From positions 62,001-126,000 of the forward strand of contig JALHMH010000009.1 in NCBI GenBank assembly GCA_022844165.1: a stretch of DNA of 64,000 nucleotides, in the 5' to 3' direction. The notes under the pieces were generated by a model. It ran no database searches. It saw nothing but the letters and a program-made list of their open reading frames with translations, and was not told the origin of the DNA. The DNA comes from Lysobacterales bacterium. GTDB lineage: Bacteria; Pseudomonadota; Gammaproteobacteria; Xanthomonadales; SZUA-5. The translations under genes and the position numbers were made by a program. Below, one piece after another: positions 33,534 to 42,053 of the stretch (positions are counted from its first letter, which is position 1; the number at the start of each line of letters is the position of its first letter).

Positions 33534-36500
33534 ATGCCCACTCACCGCGATCTACGTGAGCGCATTGCGCGTGCCTCTGCGCACGACTTTCCGCGCCTGT
33601 ATGCGCTGTGGAAGGCGTTGCCGCAGGACGCGTCAGAGGCCCCGCGCGTGGCGGCGCTGGTTCGGCTGCTGGAAACCTCCGAAGCGCTCGTGGCCGCGCG
33701 GGCGGCGAGTGTGCCGAAGCTGGTGATCCCCGAAGAGTTGCCGATCGCGGCGCACGCGCAGGCTCTGGTGGCGGCGATTGAAGAACATCCGGTCGTGATC
33801 GTGGCTGGCGCCACCGGTTCGGGCAAGACCACGCAGCTGCCTAAGCTCGCGCTGCTGGCAGGTCGCGGCAGGCGCGGTGTGATCGGCTGCACGCAACCGC
33901 GGCGCATTGCGGCGCGCAGCATCGCGCGGCGTGTGGCCGAAGAGACCGGCACCACGCTCGGCGACAAAGTTGGATTTGCCGTGCGCTTTCAGGACCAGGT
34001 CAGCGAGCAGACGCTGATCAAGTTCATGACCGACGGTATCCTGCTCGCCGAGACTCAGAGCGACCGGCACCTACGCCGCTACGACACGCTGATCATCGAC
34101 GAGGCCCACGAGCGCAGCCTCAACATCGATTTTTTGCTCGGGTACTTGAAGAATCTGCTGCAGCGGCGGCCCGATCTGAAGCTGATCATTACCTCGGCGA
34201 CGATCGATACCGAGAGTTTTGCACGACATTTCTCCGGCGCACCGGTGATCGAGATCGAAGGCCGCGGGTATCCGGTGGAAATCCGCTATCGCCCCATCGA
34301 AGGCGATCGCGATGAGCGAGCTGATCAAGGACTAGTGCGCGGCATCTCCCAAGCGATCGACGAGTTGGGGCAGAGCGATCCGCGCGGCGATTTCCTGGTG
34401 TTCCTGCCCGGCGAGCGCGAGATTCGCGATGTACACAAAGCGCTGGAGGGCCGGCGTCTGCCGCACACCGAGATTCTGCCGCTCTACGCGCGGCTATCGA
34501 GCGCAGCCCAGGAGCGCGTCTTCCAGCCCGGCACCGGGCGGCGCGTGGTGCTGGCCACGAATGTCGCCGAGACCTCTATCACCGTGCCGCGCATTCGCTT
34601 TGTGATCGACACCGGGATGGCGCGCGTCAATCGCTACAGTCAGCGCGCAAAAGTGCAGCGCTTGCAGATCGAACCAATCAGCCAGGCCGCCGCAAACCAG
34701 CGCGCCGGGCGCTGCGGGCGAACGTCCAGCGGCATCTGCGTGCGCCTGTACGATGAAGCGGACTACCAAAGGCGTCGACCGTACACCGATCCTGAGTTGC
34801 TTCGGTCGTCCCTGGCGGGTGTGATCTTGCGCATGCTCGATCTGGGCCTGGGCGATCCTAAACGCTTCCCGTTCATCGATGCGCCGGGCGACCGCGCCAT
34901 CGACGATGGTTATGTATTGCTGGGCGAGCTTGGCGCGCTCGACGAAAAGCGCGCGCTCAACGCCGTCGGTCGCGAGATGGCGCGCCTGCCGATCGACGTG
35001 CGCCTGGCGCGCTTTTTAGTCGCTGCGCGCGACACTGATCAGTTCGAAGCGGCGCTGGTGATTGCCGCTGGCTTATCGATTCAAGACCCACGCGAACGCC
35101 CTGCAGAAGCGCGCGGCCTGGCCGACGCCGCGCATCGGATCGACGTGCACGACAAGAGCGATCTCTTGACGCTCGTCAACCTGTGGGCGCGCTACACGCA
35201 CGAGCACGAAGAGCGCACGCAAAGCCAGTTGCGCGAGTGGTGCAAAGCTCAATTCCTGTCGTATCTGCGCATGCGCGAATGGCGCGAGCTGCATCGGCAG
35301 CTGCGGGTCGTTGTGGGGGAGCTGGGGTGGCGTTGGGAGCTTGAGAGCGGGGCACAGAGGCGTAGCGAATCGCTTGCGAGCCACGCTCGCGATTCGCGTA
35401 GCGCTACCGAGCTGCGCTCAGAGGCCGGAGCGGGGCACGGGGCACGGGAAGGCGCTATCCAGATCGTCAGGCGACGTGCCCCAGACCGGACGCCATCGAC
35501 ATCGATTGAGCGATCCGCCGCTCCTCACGTGCCCCGTGACCCGTTGACCGTGCCCCGTTCCAAAGACTTCGAGACGCTCCACCGTGCCTTCCTCACCGCC
35601 TACGTCACGCACGTCGCGCGCAAGGACGACAAACATCGCTATCGCGGTCCACGTGGGCGTTCGTTGCAGATCTTTCCCGGCTCAGGCCAGGCCAAGGTTG
35701 GTCCACCGTGGATTGTCAGCGCCACCATTCTGGAAACCGAAAAGCTCTACGCGTTGATGAACGCGCGGATCGACCCGGCGTGGATCGAGCCGGCCTGTCA
35801 GCACTTGAGCAAACGCCAGCACTACGAACCGACGTGGGATCTCAAGGGTGGTCGAGCGGTCGGTTTCGAGGACGTCACGCTGTTTGGATTGCCGATCGTG
35901 CAGCGACGACGCATCAACTATGCGAGTGCCGATCCCATCTCGGCGCGTGCGCTGATGATTCGCCATCAGTTGGTGCGCGGCGAAGGTCCGGCTCGCCACC
36001 CGGTACTGGCGCACAACGATGCGTTACGTCAGCAGGCCAAGGACAAAGAAGAGAAACTGCGCCGCCGCGGTTTACTGCGTGATGAGATCGATCTCACCGA
36101 GTGGTTCGACTCACGCGTGCCCACCGATGTGCTGGATTCGCACCAGTTGCAGCGCTGGCTGCGCCACGCACCCGCATCTGTGACCGAAGTGCTCAAATGG
36201 ACGCTCGACGATCTTGTTGTCGCCGATGCCCGCGGCGATGAGAGCGAGCGCTTTCCCGACGCGCTGGAGCTGGTTGGACAACGCCTGCCCCTGAACTACG
36301 CCTTTGACCCGAATGGCGAGCGTGATGGCGCAACGCTGACCATTCCGCTCAACGTACTCATGAGCCTCTCGGAATCGGACATCGACTGGCTGATACCAGG
36401 CTGGCGGGAGGAAAAAGCGGCCGCGCTGATCAAGTCTCTCCCCAAAGCGCTGCGCCGCCATGTGGTACCGGCGCCGGATTTCGCGCGCGCCTTTCTTGAA

Positions 36501-37565
36501 GGCACGACGCCGCGCAAGGTACCGTTTATCGAGGCTCTTGCCGAGTTCCTGACACGCGTCGGTGGTGTTGCGATCGCGCCCAGTGACTTCTCGGAGACAG
36601 AGCTGTCGCCGCATCTCAAATTCAACTTGCGGATCATCGATGCCGACGGCCAGTTGCTCGATCACGACCGTAGTCTGGCGCTGTTGAAAGAGCGCTACGC
36701 GCAAGCGGCACGCGATGCGTTCGCGGCACGTATGGACAAACAGTATTGGGCCGATGGCCTGAGCGATTGGCCGGCCTTCGATTTGCCGGAGTCCATCGTC
36801 GATGGCGCAACTGCGGCGTATCCGGCGCTGGTCGCACAGGGCGAACGCGTCGGCGTGCGCGCCTTCGCAGACGCCGCCGAGGCGCGGGCAGCTCACGCCA
36901 ATGGCGTGCTCACCCTTCTTCGTAGATACACGCTTGAAGTTCAACGCTATTGGCAACGACATATCAAACTCAGCAACGATGCCGCACTCGCCTACGGCGT
37001 CGTTGCGTCGGTCGAGAGTTTGCGCGCCGACATCGTCGCGGCCGCCCTACTCGACCTCGCCCCAGAGCGCGTCACCGTGCGCCGTGCCAGCACCTTCCAG
37101 GCACTCGTAGAACACATTCGAAAGCAGTTGGGCGAACGCGTTCAAATCCGCGCCGCGCTGCTTGATGACATTCTGCAGAAAGCCAAGAGGGCGCGCGCGG
37201 AACTGACGCCCCTCTTGATGGGTCACGCCACCGCCAATCTCGCCGATGCCCGCGACCACCTGCAACGTCTGATCGCCCCTGGCTTTGCCGCATCGGTCGC
37301 CATGGAGCGATTGCAGCACTATCCTCGCTACCTGCAGGCGCTGGTACTGCGCATCGAACGACTCAAGCGCGAGCCCGCCAAAGACCAGGCCAGGCTGCTT
37401 GACGTGATCCCTTTCCAACGCGAACAAGCCGCCCTCAACAACGACGAGTTGCGCTGGCTGATTGAAGAACTGCGCGTGTCGTTGTTCGCGCAGGAACTTG
37501 GCACCTCAGACGCGATCTCACCCAAACGCATCGCCAAGCGGATTGCAGAGTTGAAGGCGCGGTAA
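33534..37565 (+). CDS. hrpA: ATP-dependent RNA helicase HrpA
   Basis: A 1343-residue DEAH-box helicase (E. coli HrpA 1300). Landmarks: Walker A 'VAGATGSGKTTQLPK' (about 91-105), 'TQPRRIAARS', the DEAH box 'IIDEAHERSLN', 'SATIDTESF', 'FLPGEREIRD', 'TNVAETSITVPRIRFVIDTG' and 'QRAGRCGR'. The HA2/OB region is followed by the long HrpA-specific C-terminal domain (DUF3418). Start at 33534 ('MPTHRDLRERI'); an extension to 33441 would overlap the divergent gene. About 70 residues rich in Arg/Ser/Pro (roughly 605-675) interrupt a conserved region and come from a palindromic DNA insertion (listed separately). In E. coli HrpA resolves stalled ribosomes; the role here is presumably similar. Confidence 0.95.
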   Translation: MPTHRDLRERIARASAHDFPRLYALWKALPQDASEAPRVAALVRLLETSEALVAARAASVPKLVIPEELPIAAHAQALVAAIEEHPVVIVAGATGSGKTTQLPKLALLAGRGRRGVIGCTQPRRIAARSIARRVAEETGTTLGDKVGFAVRFQDQVSEQTLIKFMTDGILLAETQSDRHLRRYDTLIIDEAHERSLNIDFLLGYLKNLLQRRPDLKLIITSATIDTESFARHFSGAPVIEIEGRGYPVEIRYRPIEGDRDERADQGLVRGISQAIDELGQSDPRGDFLVFLPGEREIRDVHKALEGRRLPHTEILPLYARLSSAAQERVFQPGTGRRVVLATNVAETSITVPRIRFVIDTGMARVNRYSQRAKVQRLQIEPISQAAANQRAGRCGRTSSGICVRLYDEADYQRRRPYTDPELLRSSLAGVILRMLDLGLGDPKRFPFIDAPGDRAIDDGYVLLGELGALDEKRALNAVGREMARLPIDVRLARFLVAARDTDQFEAALVIAAGLSIQDPRERPAEARGLADAAHRIDVHDKSDLLTLVNLWARYTHEHEERTQSQLREWCKAQFLSYLRMREWRELHRQLRVVVGELGWRWELESGAQRRSESLASHARDSRSATELRSEAGAGHGAREGAIQIVRRRAPDRTPSTSIERSAAPHVPRDPLTVPRSKDFETLHRAFLTAYVTHVARKDDKHRYRGPRGRSLQIFPGSGQAKVGPPWIVSATILETEKLYALMNARIDPAWIEPACQHLSKRQHYEPTWDLKGGRAVGFEDVTLFGLPIVQRRRINYASADPISARALMIRHQLVRGEGPARHPVLAHNDALRQQAKDKEEKLRRRGLLRDEIDLTEWFDSRVPTDVLDSHQLQRWLRHAPASVTEVLKWTLDDLVVADARGDESERFPDALELVGQRLPLNYAFDPNGERDGATLTIPLNVLMSLSESDIDWLIPGWREEKAAALIKSLPKALRRHVVPAPDFARAFLEGTTPRKVPFIEALAEFLTRVGGVAIAPSDFSETELSPHLKFNLRIIDADGQLLDHDRSLALLKERYAQAARDAFAARMDKQYWADGLSDWPAFDLPESIVDGATAAYPALVAQGERVGVRAFADAAEARAAHANGVLTLLRRYTLEVQRYWQRHIKLSNDAALAYGVVASVESLRADIVAAALLDLAPERVTVRRASTFQALVEHIRKQLGERVQIRAALLDDILQKAKRARAELTPLLMGHATANLADARDHLQRLIAPGFAASVAMERLQHYPRYLQALVLRIERLKREPAKDQARLLDVIPFQREQAALNNDELRWLIEELRVSLFAQELGTSDAISPKRIAKRIAELKAR
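35346..35562. repeat. Palindromic insertion inside the hrpA coding sequence
   Basis: About 215 bp that look unlike the surrounding hrpA sequence. GCGAATC...GATTCGC (35365-35371 and 35391-35397) encloses GCGAGC/GCTCGC (35376-35381 and 35385-35390), giving a nested hairpin. Further on, CGGGGCACGG (35431-35440), with a second GGGCACGGG just after, is matched by the inverted copies CGTGCCCCGTG (35528-35538) and CCGTGCCCCG (35549-35558). The insertion keeps the reading frame and has no stop codon. Its limits are estimated from where HrpA-like protein sequence stops ('GWRWELE') and resumes ('KDFETLHRAFL'). Confidence 0.65.
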
Positions 37566-37788
37566 CTGGCATCGTCGGCCGACCCCGACGGACAGCCTGT
37601 TGTTCGCGCAAACGGAACCGCCACGCAAGCGGCTTTTCTGTTGCCCGTTCTGTGGATCGGATCGTTGCAAGGACCTGTGGCGCCCGCGTTTCGCCCGAAG
37701 TTGTTAAATTTCCGTCATGAGCCGGTCAGGAATCAGCCATTAAGCTCTGTTGCAATGCGGACAACGGGCGGCGACGGGCCGTTTCGCT

Positions 37789-37803
37789 TGAGGCAGTGCC
37801 TCA
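37789..37803. promoter_or_regulatory. Inverted repeat before a small ORF
   Basis: TGAGGCA-G-TGCCTCA, a perfect 7-bp inverted repeat with a 1-bp centre. It ends 1 bp before the AAGGAG ribosome site of the 28-codon gene at 37817, so it could be a protein-binding site or an RNA hairpin that affects translation. The 220 bp between the hrpA stop and this repeat hold no gene that I can support, only a weak CCGC/GCGG stem followed by CTTTTCTGTT at about 37617-37640 that may end hrpA transcripts. Confidence 0.5.
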
Positions 37804-37816
37804 CAAGGAGAGTTTC

Positions 37817-37903
37817 ATGCGCTGGCTAGTGTCGTTGGTGGTTCTGACGTTCGTTGCAGCGGTCGAGTTCGCGACGCGCAATGCGGGTGTCGAACAGGCC
37901 TGA
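37817..37903 (+). CDS. Candidate 28-residue membrane peptide
   Basis: A short frame with an ideal ribosome site (AAGGAG at 37805-37810, 6 bp from ATG). The peptide is one hydrophobic helix (RWLVSLVVLTFVAAVEF) followed by a polar tail, ending in TGA at 37901-37903. It lies between hrpA and the convergent MarR-type gene, ending 24 bp from it. Size and shape fit small single-helix membrane proteins, which annotation software usually misses. No family is recognised. The strong ribosome site and the inverted repeat just upstream are the main support; a chance frame remains possible. Confidence 0.5.
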   Translation: MRWLVSLVVLTFVAAVEFATRNAGVEQA

Positions 37904-37926
37904 CAGCGGTCGCGCAGCACAGGTCT

Positions 37927-38454
37927 TTACCGCGCTCCAGGGCACCGTATCTGCATGCCCAGGTCCTCACCCGTGAGCAACAGCGCCACGCCAGCAGTGG
38001 TGAGCTTATCGAGGATTCTCTCCAGCGCATCGCACTCACTTGCCGTGAGTGAGCTTTTGAGCCGCGCTTCGCACGCAAGCGCCAAGGGCGCGATCTCGCG
38101 GTACACATCCCAGCCGTGATTGCTCAGGCAAAGCACCGAGCGGCGTCGATCTGACTTATCCACACTGCGATCCAGGCGCCCGCCGGCGATCAGATCGTTC
38201 ACGGCGCGGCTGATCGCTACCTTATCCATCTTGGTGCGTTCGGCCACGTCGACTGCCGATAAGTTCGGGTAGCGTCCCAGCACAGCGATGACCCGCCACT
38301 GCGTCACATTCAAGTTAAAGCGCTCGCCGTATACGCCGGCGATCGCCTGGCTGATGGTGTTCGACAAGATCGACAGGCGATACGGCAAGAAGCGTTCAAG
38401 ATCGAGCGCCGGGTCTGCGGACGTTGCTTTGGGTACCATGCGCTCGCTCGCCAT
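37927..38454 (-). CDS. MarR-family transcriptional regulator
   Basis: A 175-residue MarR-type repressor. The dimerisation helices flank a winged helix-turn-helix: 'LNVTQWRVIAVLGRYPNLSAVDVAERTKMDKVAISRAVNDLIAGGRLDRSVDKSDRRRSVLCLS' (read in parts), with the wing residues DxRR present. It is divergent from hpd and hmgA, and a perfect 14-bp palindrome lies between, so it is probably the repressor of this tyrosine-degradation unit; the inducer may be homogentisate or a related acid. The ATG at 38454 would leave a nearly leaderless mRNA (a TATAGT -10 lies about 18 bp before it on this strand); the Met at 38439 is an alternative start. Confidence 0.88.
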   Translation of the reverse strand: MASERMVPKATSADPALDLERFLPYRLSILSNTISQAIAGVYGERFNLNVTQWRVIAVLGRYPNLSAVDVAERTKMDKVAISRAVNDLIAGGRLDRSVDKSDRRRSVLCLSNHGWDVYREIAPLALACEARLKSSLTASECDALERILDKLTTAGVALLLTGEDLGMQIRCPGAR

Positions 38455-38457
38455 ATC

Positions 38458-38471
38458 GTTTCAATTGAAAC
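38458..38471. promoter_or_regulatory. Operator palindrome between marR-type gene and hpd
   Basis: GTTTCAATTGAAAC is a perfect 14-bp palindrome in the 72-bp gap between the divergent genes. It directly abuts TATACT (38472-38477), a good -10 hexamer for hpd, whose complement also supplies a TATAGT for the regulator gene. A bound MarR dimer would cover both promoters. Length, symmetry and position are what MarR-family operators look like. Confidence 0.75.
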
Positions 38472-38526
38472 TATACTGTTGCGCATTGGCGTGCAATCTG
38501 CGCCGCATCACAATGGAGGGGCCTTT

Positions 38527-39570
38527 ATGTCGACCGCGCAATTTCCCAATCCGCTCGGCATCCACGGTTTCGAATTCGTCGAGTTTGCGGCGCCCGATCC
38601 GGCCCTGCTCAGGCAACTGTTCGAGCGCATGGGGTTTTCCGCCGTCGCACGGCATCCCGAGCGTGCGGTGACCTTGTATCGCCAGGGCGGGGTCAATTTC
38701 CTGATCAACGAGACGAGCAGCAGCTTCGCCAGCGATTTCGCAGCCGCCCATGGCCCGAGCGCATGCGGCTTCGCAATCCGCGTCCGCGATGGCGCGGCGG
38801 TGTACGACGAGGTCGTGGCGCGGGGTGCTGAAGCGGTGACGCACAAACCAGAAACACGCGCGATTGCGGCACCGGTGATCAAGGGCATCGGTGATTGCAT
38901 GTTGTACCTGGTCACTGATGGCAGCGATCCGTACAGCGATTTCGAATTCTTCGCCGACCCCAACCCGCGTGGCTTCGGGCTGACTTTCATCGACCATCTG
39001 ACGCACAACGTCTTCTTCGGCAACATGGGGCAATGGGCGGACTACTACGAACGCCTGTTCGGTTTTCGTGAGATCCGCTACTTCGACATTAAGGGCGTCA
39101 AGACCAGTCTGGTGTCCAAGGCCATGACTGCGCCCGATGGTGTGGTGCGCATCCCACTGAACGAATCGAGCGATCCGAAGTCGCAGATTAATGAGTACCT
39201 GGATCAGTACAAGGGCGAAGGTATCCAGCACATCGCGTGTTTCACCGACGATATCTACGCGACCGTGGAAGCGATGCGCGAGCGCGGCGTGACTTTTCTA
39301 CATACGCCTGACACCTACTACGATGTCATCGATCAACGTGTGCCCGGGCATCGAGAAGATGTGGCGCGCATGGCGAAGAATCGCATTCTGATCGATGCCG
39401 ATCCTGAGACCAAACAAAAACAACTCCTGCAGATCTTCACCGAGACCAACATTGGCCCGATCTTCTTCGAGATCATTCAACGCAAGGGCAACGAAGGCTT
39501 CGGCGAGGGCAACTTCCAGGCGCTGTTCGAATCGATCGAGCGCGACCAGATGCGTCGCGGCGTGCTTTAG
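38527..39570 (+). CDS. hpd: 4-Hydroxyphenylpyruvate dioxygenase
   Basis: A 347-residue Fe(II) dioxygenase that converts 4-hydroxyphenylpyruvate to homogentisate in tyrosine breakdown. It has the two-domain vicinal-oxygen-chelate fold. The iron triad is visible: His157 ('TFIDHLTHNV'), His235 ('GIQHIACFTDD') and Glu315 ('PIFFEIIQRKGN'). The C-terminal gate helix 'GFGEGNFQALFESIERDQ' is typical. The ATG at 38527 has GGAGGGG just upstream; the frame is open to 38479 but the ribosome site and homology fix the start. It is followed by hmgA 71 bp later. A palindromic operator precedes it. Confidence 0.96.
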   Translation: MSTAQFPNPLGIHGFEFVEFAAPDPALLRQLFERMGFSAVARHPERAVTLYRQGGVNFLINETSSSFASDFAAAHGPSACGFAIRVRDGAAVYDEVVARGAEAVTHKPETRAIAAPVIKGIGDCMLYLVTDGSDPYSDFEFFADPNPRGFGLTFIDHLTHNVFFGNMGQWADYYERLFGFREIRYFDIKGVKTSLVSKAMTAPDGVVRIPLNESSDPKSQINEYLDQYKGEGIQHIACFTDDIYATVEAMRERGVTFLHTPDTYYDVIDQRVPGHREDVARMAKNRILIDADPETKQKQLLQIFTETNIGPIFFEIIQRKGNEGFGEGNFQALFESIERDQMRRGVL

Positions 39571-39641
39571 TCGGCGGCCTTCGTGTTCGATCCAGTCTGG
39601 ATCTGATCAGCCGGCGTCCACTTTTTGGGAACCCAACCGCC

Positions 39642-40760
39642 ATGTCGAAAAAATGGATCTCCACGCCGCGCATCGAAGGCAAGTCCTCGCGCCAGGCCCA
39701 TTGCGATTTGCCAGAAGGCACGTATGAGCGTGAACTCGGCAAGGAAGGCTTTTTCGGTCCGGCGGCGCATATGTATCACCCGCGACCGCCGACTGCCTGG
39801 TCGAGTTTCGAAGGTCCGCTGCGGCCGCGTGCGTTCGATACCAATCAGCACGCCGAGTTTGGGCCATCGCCGTGGGACGCGAAAGACCTGGTGAGTAACG
39901 CCAAGGTGCGTGTGCGTACCTGGCGTGTCGAAAATTCGATGGACCATCTGGTGCGCAATGCCGACGGCGACGAACTCCTGTTCGTGCATAACGGTTCGGG
40001 CCATTTGTTCTGCGACTACGGGCATCTCGCGATCGAGGCGGGCGACTATGTGATGTTGCCGCGCTCGACCATGTGGCGACTGGAAGTGACCCAGTCGATG
40101 GATATTCTGCTCATAGAAGCGACCAATTCGAGCTATATGCTGCCGGACAAGGGCTTGTTAGGTCCGCATGCGATCTTCGACACTGCGATGCTCGACGCTC
40201 CGCAGATCGATCCGATGTTCAAGCGCCAACAGCAAGGCGAATGGCGCGTGGTCGTCAAGCGCCTCAATGTGCTCTCGACAATCACCTACGCATACAATCC
40301 GCTCGATGCTGTGGGTTGGCACGGCGACTTGTTTCCGGTGCGGATCAACGTCAAAGACATCCGCCCGATCATGAGCCACCGCTATCACGTGCCACCGAGC
40401 GCACACACAACTTTTGTGGCGGATCGCTTTGTCGTTTGCACGTTTGTGCCGCGCCTGTTCGAAACCGATCCGGGTGCGATCAAGATTCCGTTCTTCCACA
40501 ACAACGATGACTTCGACGAACTGATCTTCTATCACCGCGGTGACTTCTTCAGCCGCGACAACATCAAACCCGGCATGGTCACACTGCATCCGTGTGGCTT
40601 TACCCACGGCCCGCACCCCAAAGCACTGGGACGCATGCTCGAACAAACCAAGGCGGCAACCGACGAATACGCGGTGATGATCGACACCCGCGATGCCTTG
40701 GAAGTGAGCGAGGAAGCCAACGGAATCGAATGGCGTGGTTACGTCGATTCCTGGAAGTGA
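39642..40760 (+). CDS. hmgA: Homogentisate 1,2-dioxygenase (short bacterial type)
   Basis: A 372-residue cupin-fold dioxygenase that opens the ring of homogentisate to maleylacetoacetate. Family parts are 'HMYHPRPPTAWSSFEGPLRPRAFD', 'GDELLFVHNGSGHLFCDYGHLAIEAGDYVMLPR' (read in parts) and the metal region 'FHNNDDFDELIFYHRGDFF' followed by 'HPCGFTHGPHPKA', which supply the His/Glu/His ligands. It is about 60 residues shorter than the Pseudomonas and human enzymes (430-445), as in the short group of bacterial homologues. It follows hpd on the same strand. Fumarylacetoacetase and maleylacetoacetate isomerase genes, needed to finish the pathway, are not in the window. Confidence 0.92.
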   Translation: MSKKWISTPRIEGKSSRQAHCDLPEGTYERELGKEGFFGPAAHMYHPRPPTAWSSFEGPLRPRAFDTNQHAEFGPSPWDAKDLVSNAKVRVRTWRVENSMDHLVRNADGDELLFVHNGSGHLFCDYGHLAIEAGDYVMLPRSTMWRLEVTQSMDILLIEATNSSYMLPDKGLLGPHAIFDTAMLDAPQIDPMFKRQQQGEWRVVVKRLNVLSTITYAYNPLDAVGWHGDLFPVRINVKDIRPIMSHRYHVPPSAHTTFVADRFVVCTFVPRLFETDPGAIKIPFFHNNDDFDELIFYHRGDFFSRDNIKPGMVTLHPCGFTHGPHPKALGRMLEQTKAATDEYAVMIDTRDALEVSEEANGIEWRGYVDSWK

Positions 40761-40861
40761 GTTGGTCTGCGGGGCATACGGGACCGGAAGTCATCCTTGC
40801 GAGCCACCTGAGTCTGCGCAAGACCATTCGCGAGCGTTTCTGGTTCCCCGTTTCGCAGCGC

Positions 40862-41506
40862 CTATCGGCAGGCGCGCGATCGCTGCGTCAGCTCATCGGC
40901 GCCGGGCAGTGAGGAGATGTCGATCGCCTCACTGCCTCGCTCATACTCGATCCAATACTGGCGGGTGACTTCGGTGCGCTGTTCCAACCGTGCGGGAAAA
41001 CCGAGCGCGGCAATTTGCGTCTGACGTTGCGAGGCATTTTCGCGATTGCGGAAAAGCCCCAGGGACACCGTGTTTTCATGATCGCCGGCGGTGACCACGT
41101 AGTAGTCGCGCACGCTCGCGGCGTTCAGCTGGCGTGCCGCTTTCAGAGCCGATTCGCGATTCTCGTAGGCTGGCAAATAGACCCAATAACCGCGCGTATT
41201 CTCAACGCTCTGCTCTTGAAATTGCGCACGCAGCGCTTGCGCCCCGATCAAATCCAGCGCTCGCTGCAAAGACGATTGTGTCGCGAACGGCCCAACCGTC
41301 TCGCAAACTGAATCGCCACCCGACGTTACGGCCACCGCAGCAGCCGCATCGGCCATCGCTTGCGCCTCGCGTTCGTGCAAGAGCAACAAGGTCGGCGCAT
41401 CGCTTCGAGGTGCCGGCGCCGGTGGGCGGGTCAAATGCACATACCACCACCCGCCCATCGCCAAATTTAGCGCCAGCATCAACAGGAAAACCGCCCGCGC
41501 GATCAA
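40862..41506 (-). CDS. SPOR-domain membrane protein (TTG start)
   Basis: A 214-residue protein with one N-terminal membrane helix (IARAVFLLMLALNLAMGGWWYV) and two SPOR-like repeats ('TVGPFATQSSLQRALDLIGAQALRA', then 'YWVYLPAYENRESALKAARQLNAASVRDYYVV', read in parts, and 'LGLFRNRENASQRQTQIAALGF'). SPOR domains bind stripped peptidoglycan at division sites. No ATG suits: the first in-frame Met cuts the helix. A TTG at 41504-41506 has GGAG 7 bp upstream and gives the expected N-terminus. In related genomes a similar gene follows coaX; here coaX is not adjacent. The 144 bp upstream contain a third copy of the repeat core. Confidence 0.8.
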   Translation of the reverse strand: MIARAVFLLMLALNLAMGGWWYVHLTRPPAPAPRSDAPTLLLLHEREAQAMADAAAAVAVTSGGDSVCETVGPFATQSSLQRALDLIGAQALRAQFQEQSVENTRGYWVYLPAYENRESALKAARQLNAASVRDYYVVTAGDHENTVSLGLFRNRENASQRQTQIAALGFPARLEQRTEVTRQYWIEYERGSEAIDISSLPGADELTQRSRACR

Positions 41507-41549
41507 GAAGTCGCTCCGGGTTGCGCCGCGATGCTGGGCCTGGTGGCCT

Positions 41550-41562
41550 GAGGCGAAGCCTC
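41550..41562. repeat. Third copy of the repeat core GAGGCGAAGCCTC
   Basis: The same 13-bp hairpin core as at 7771-7783, in a similar context (ATGCTGGGC and TGGCCT before it, CGCCAGA after it, compared with ATGCTCGGCGGTCT and CGCTAGA in copy A). Only the end part of the element seems to be present. It lies in the 144-bp gap upstream of the SPOR gene. Confidence 0.6.
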
Positions 41563-41650
41563 GCCAGATCTTCCGGACTCTCGCGCGCCAGCGCCCCGCA
41601 CACGATTGGATCGCTGCGCCCGCACGCCGCACAGCGCCAGACAGATCCCC

Positions 41651-42049
41651 CTAAGGCTCAACGTATGCATCGCGCAAATTTTCAAGCTGCTTGACACGAT
41701 CGCCAACGATGCGGGCCATCGCGGCGGCAGCAGAGATCCGATACATGGTGCCATCCATGGTGCCATACGTGGCCGAAATCGCCTTGAACTCGGCATCGCG
41801 AAACTTCAACCATTCGCGTTGCGCACTGCGCAGCGGCGGATGCGTTTGGCTCGGCAAATTGTCGAGTAAATCGCCCCACACCATGTTGAGATGTTTATCC
41901 CACTGCTCACCCGCAGCAGCGAAGCAGCCGATCTGGCCGTGGGTCGATTGATTTTCGGGCGTATCCAGGCATCGCACGAGCGCCGCATCGATCGGGTGCT
42001 CGCTTGAAGCGAAATAGAACGGCAGAGCCAGGAGCCAGACCGAATGCAT
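41651..42049 (-). CDS. LprI/DUF1311-domain exported protein
   Basis: A 132-residue secreted protein. A short signal peptide (MHSVWLLALPFYFASS) is followed by a lysozyme-inhibitor LprI N-terminal-type (DUF1311) domain, seen as 'CLDTPENQSTHGQIGCFAAAGEQWDKHLNMVWGDLLDNL' (read in parts) and 'LRSAQREWLKFRDAEFKAI'. The two Cys in the first stretch are the conserved disulfide pair. Members bind or inhibit lysozyme in some species, but most are uncharacterised. The ATG at 42049 lies 4 bp after the lpdA stop, so it is probably co-transcribed with lpdA. Confidence 0.82.
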   Translation of the reverse strand: MHSVWLLALPFYFASSEHPIDAALVRCLDTPENQSTHGQIGCFAAAGEQWDKHLNMVWGDLLDNLPSQTHPPLRSAQREWLKFRDAEFKAISATYGTMDGTMYRISAAAAMARIVGDRVKQLENLRDAYVEP

Positions 42050-42053
42050 GCCA

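Noticed and set aside
40757..40912. 51-codon frame (GTG overlapping the hmgA stop) as a third gene of the hpd-hmgA operon
   Set aside because: No ribosome site, no family, and it runs into the end of the convergent SPOR gene.
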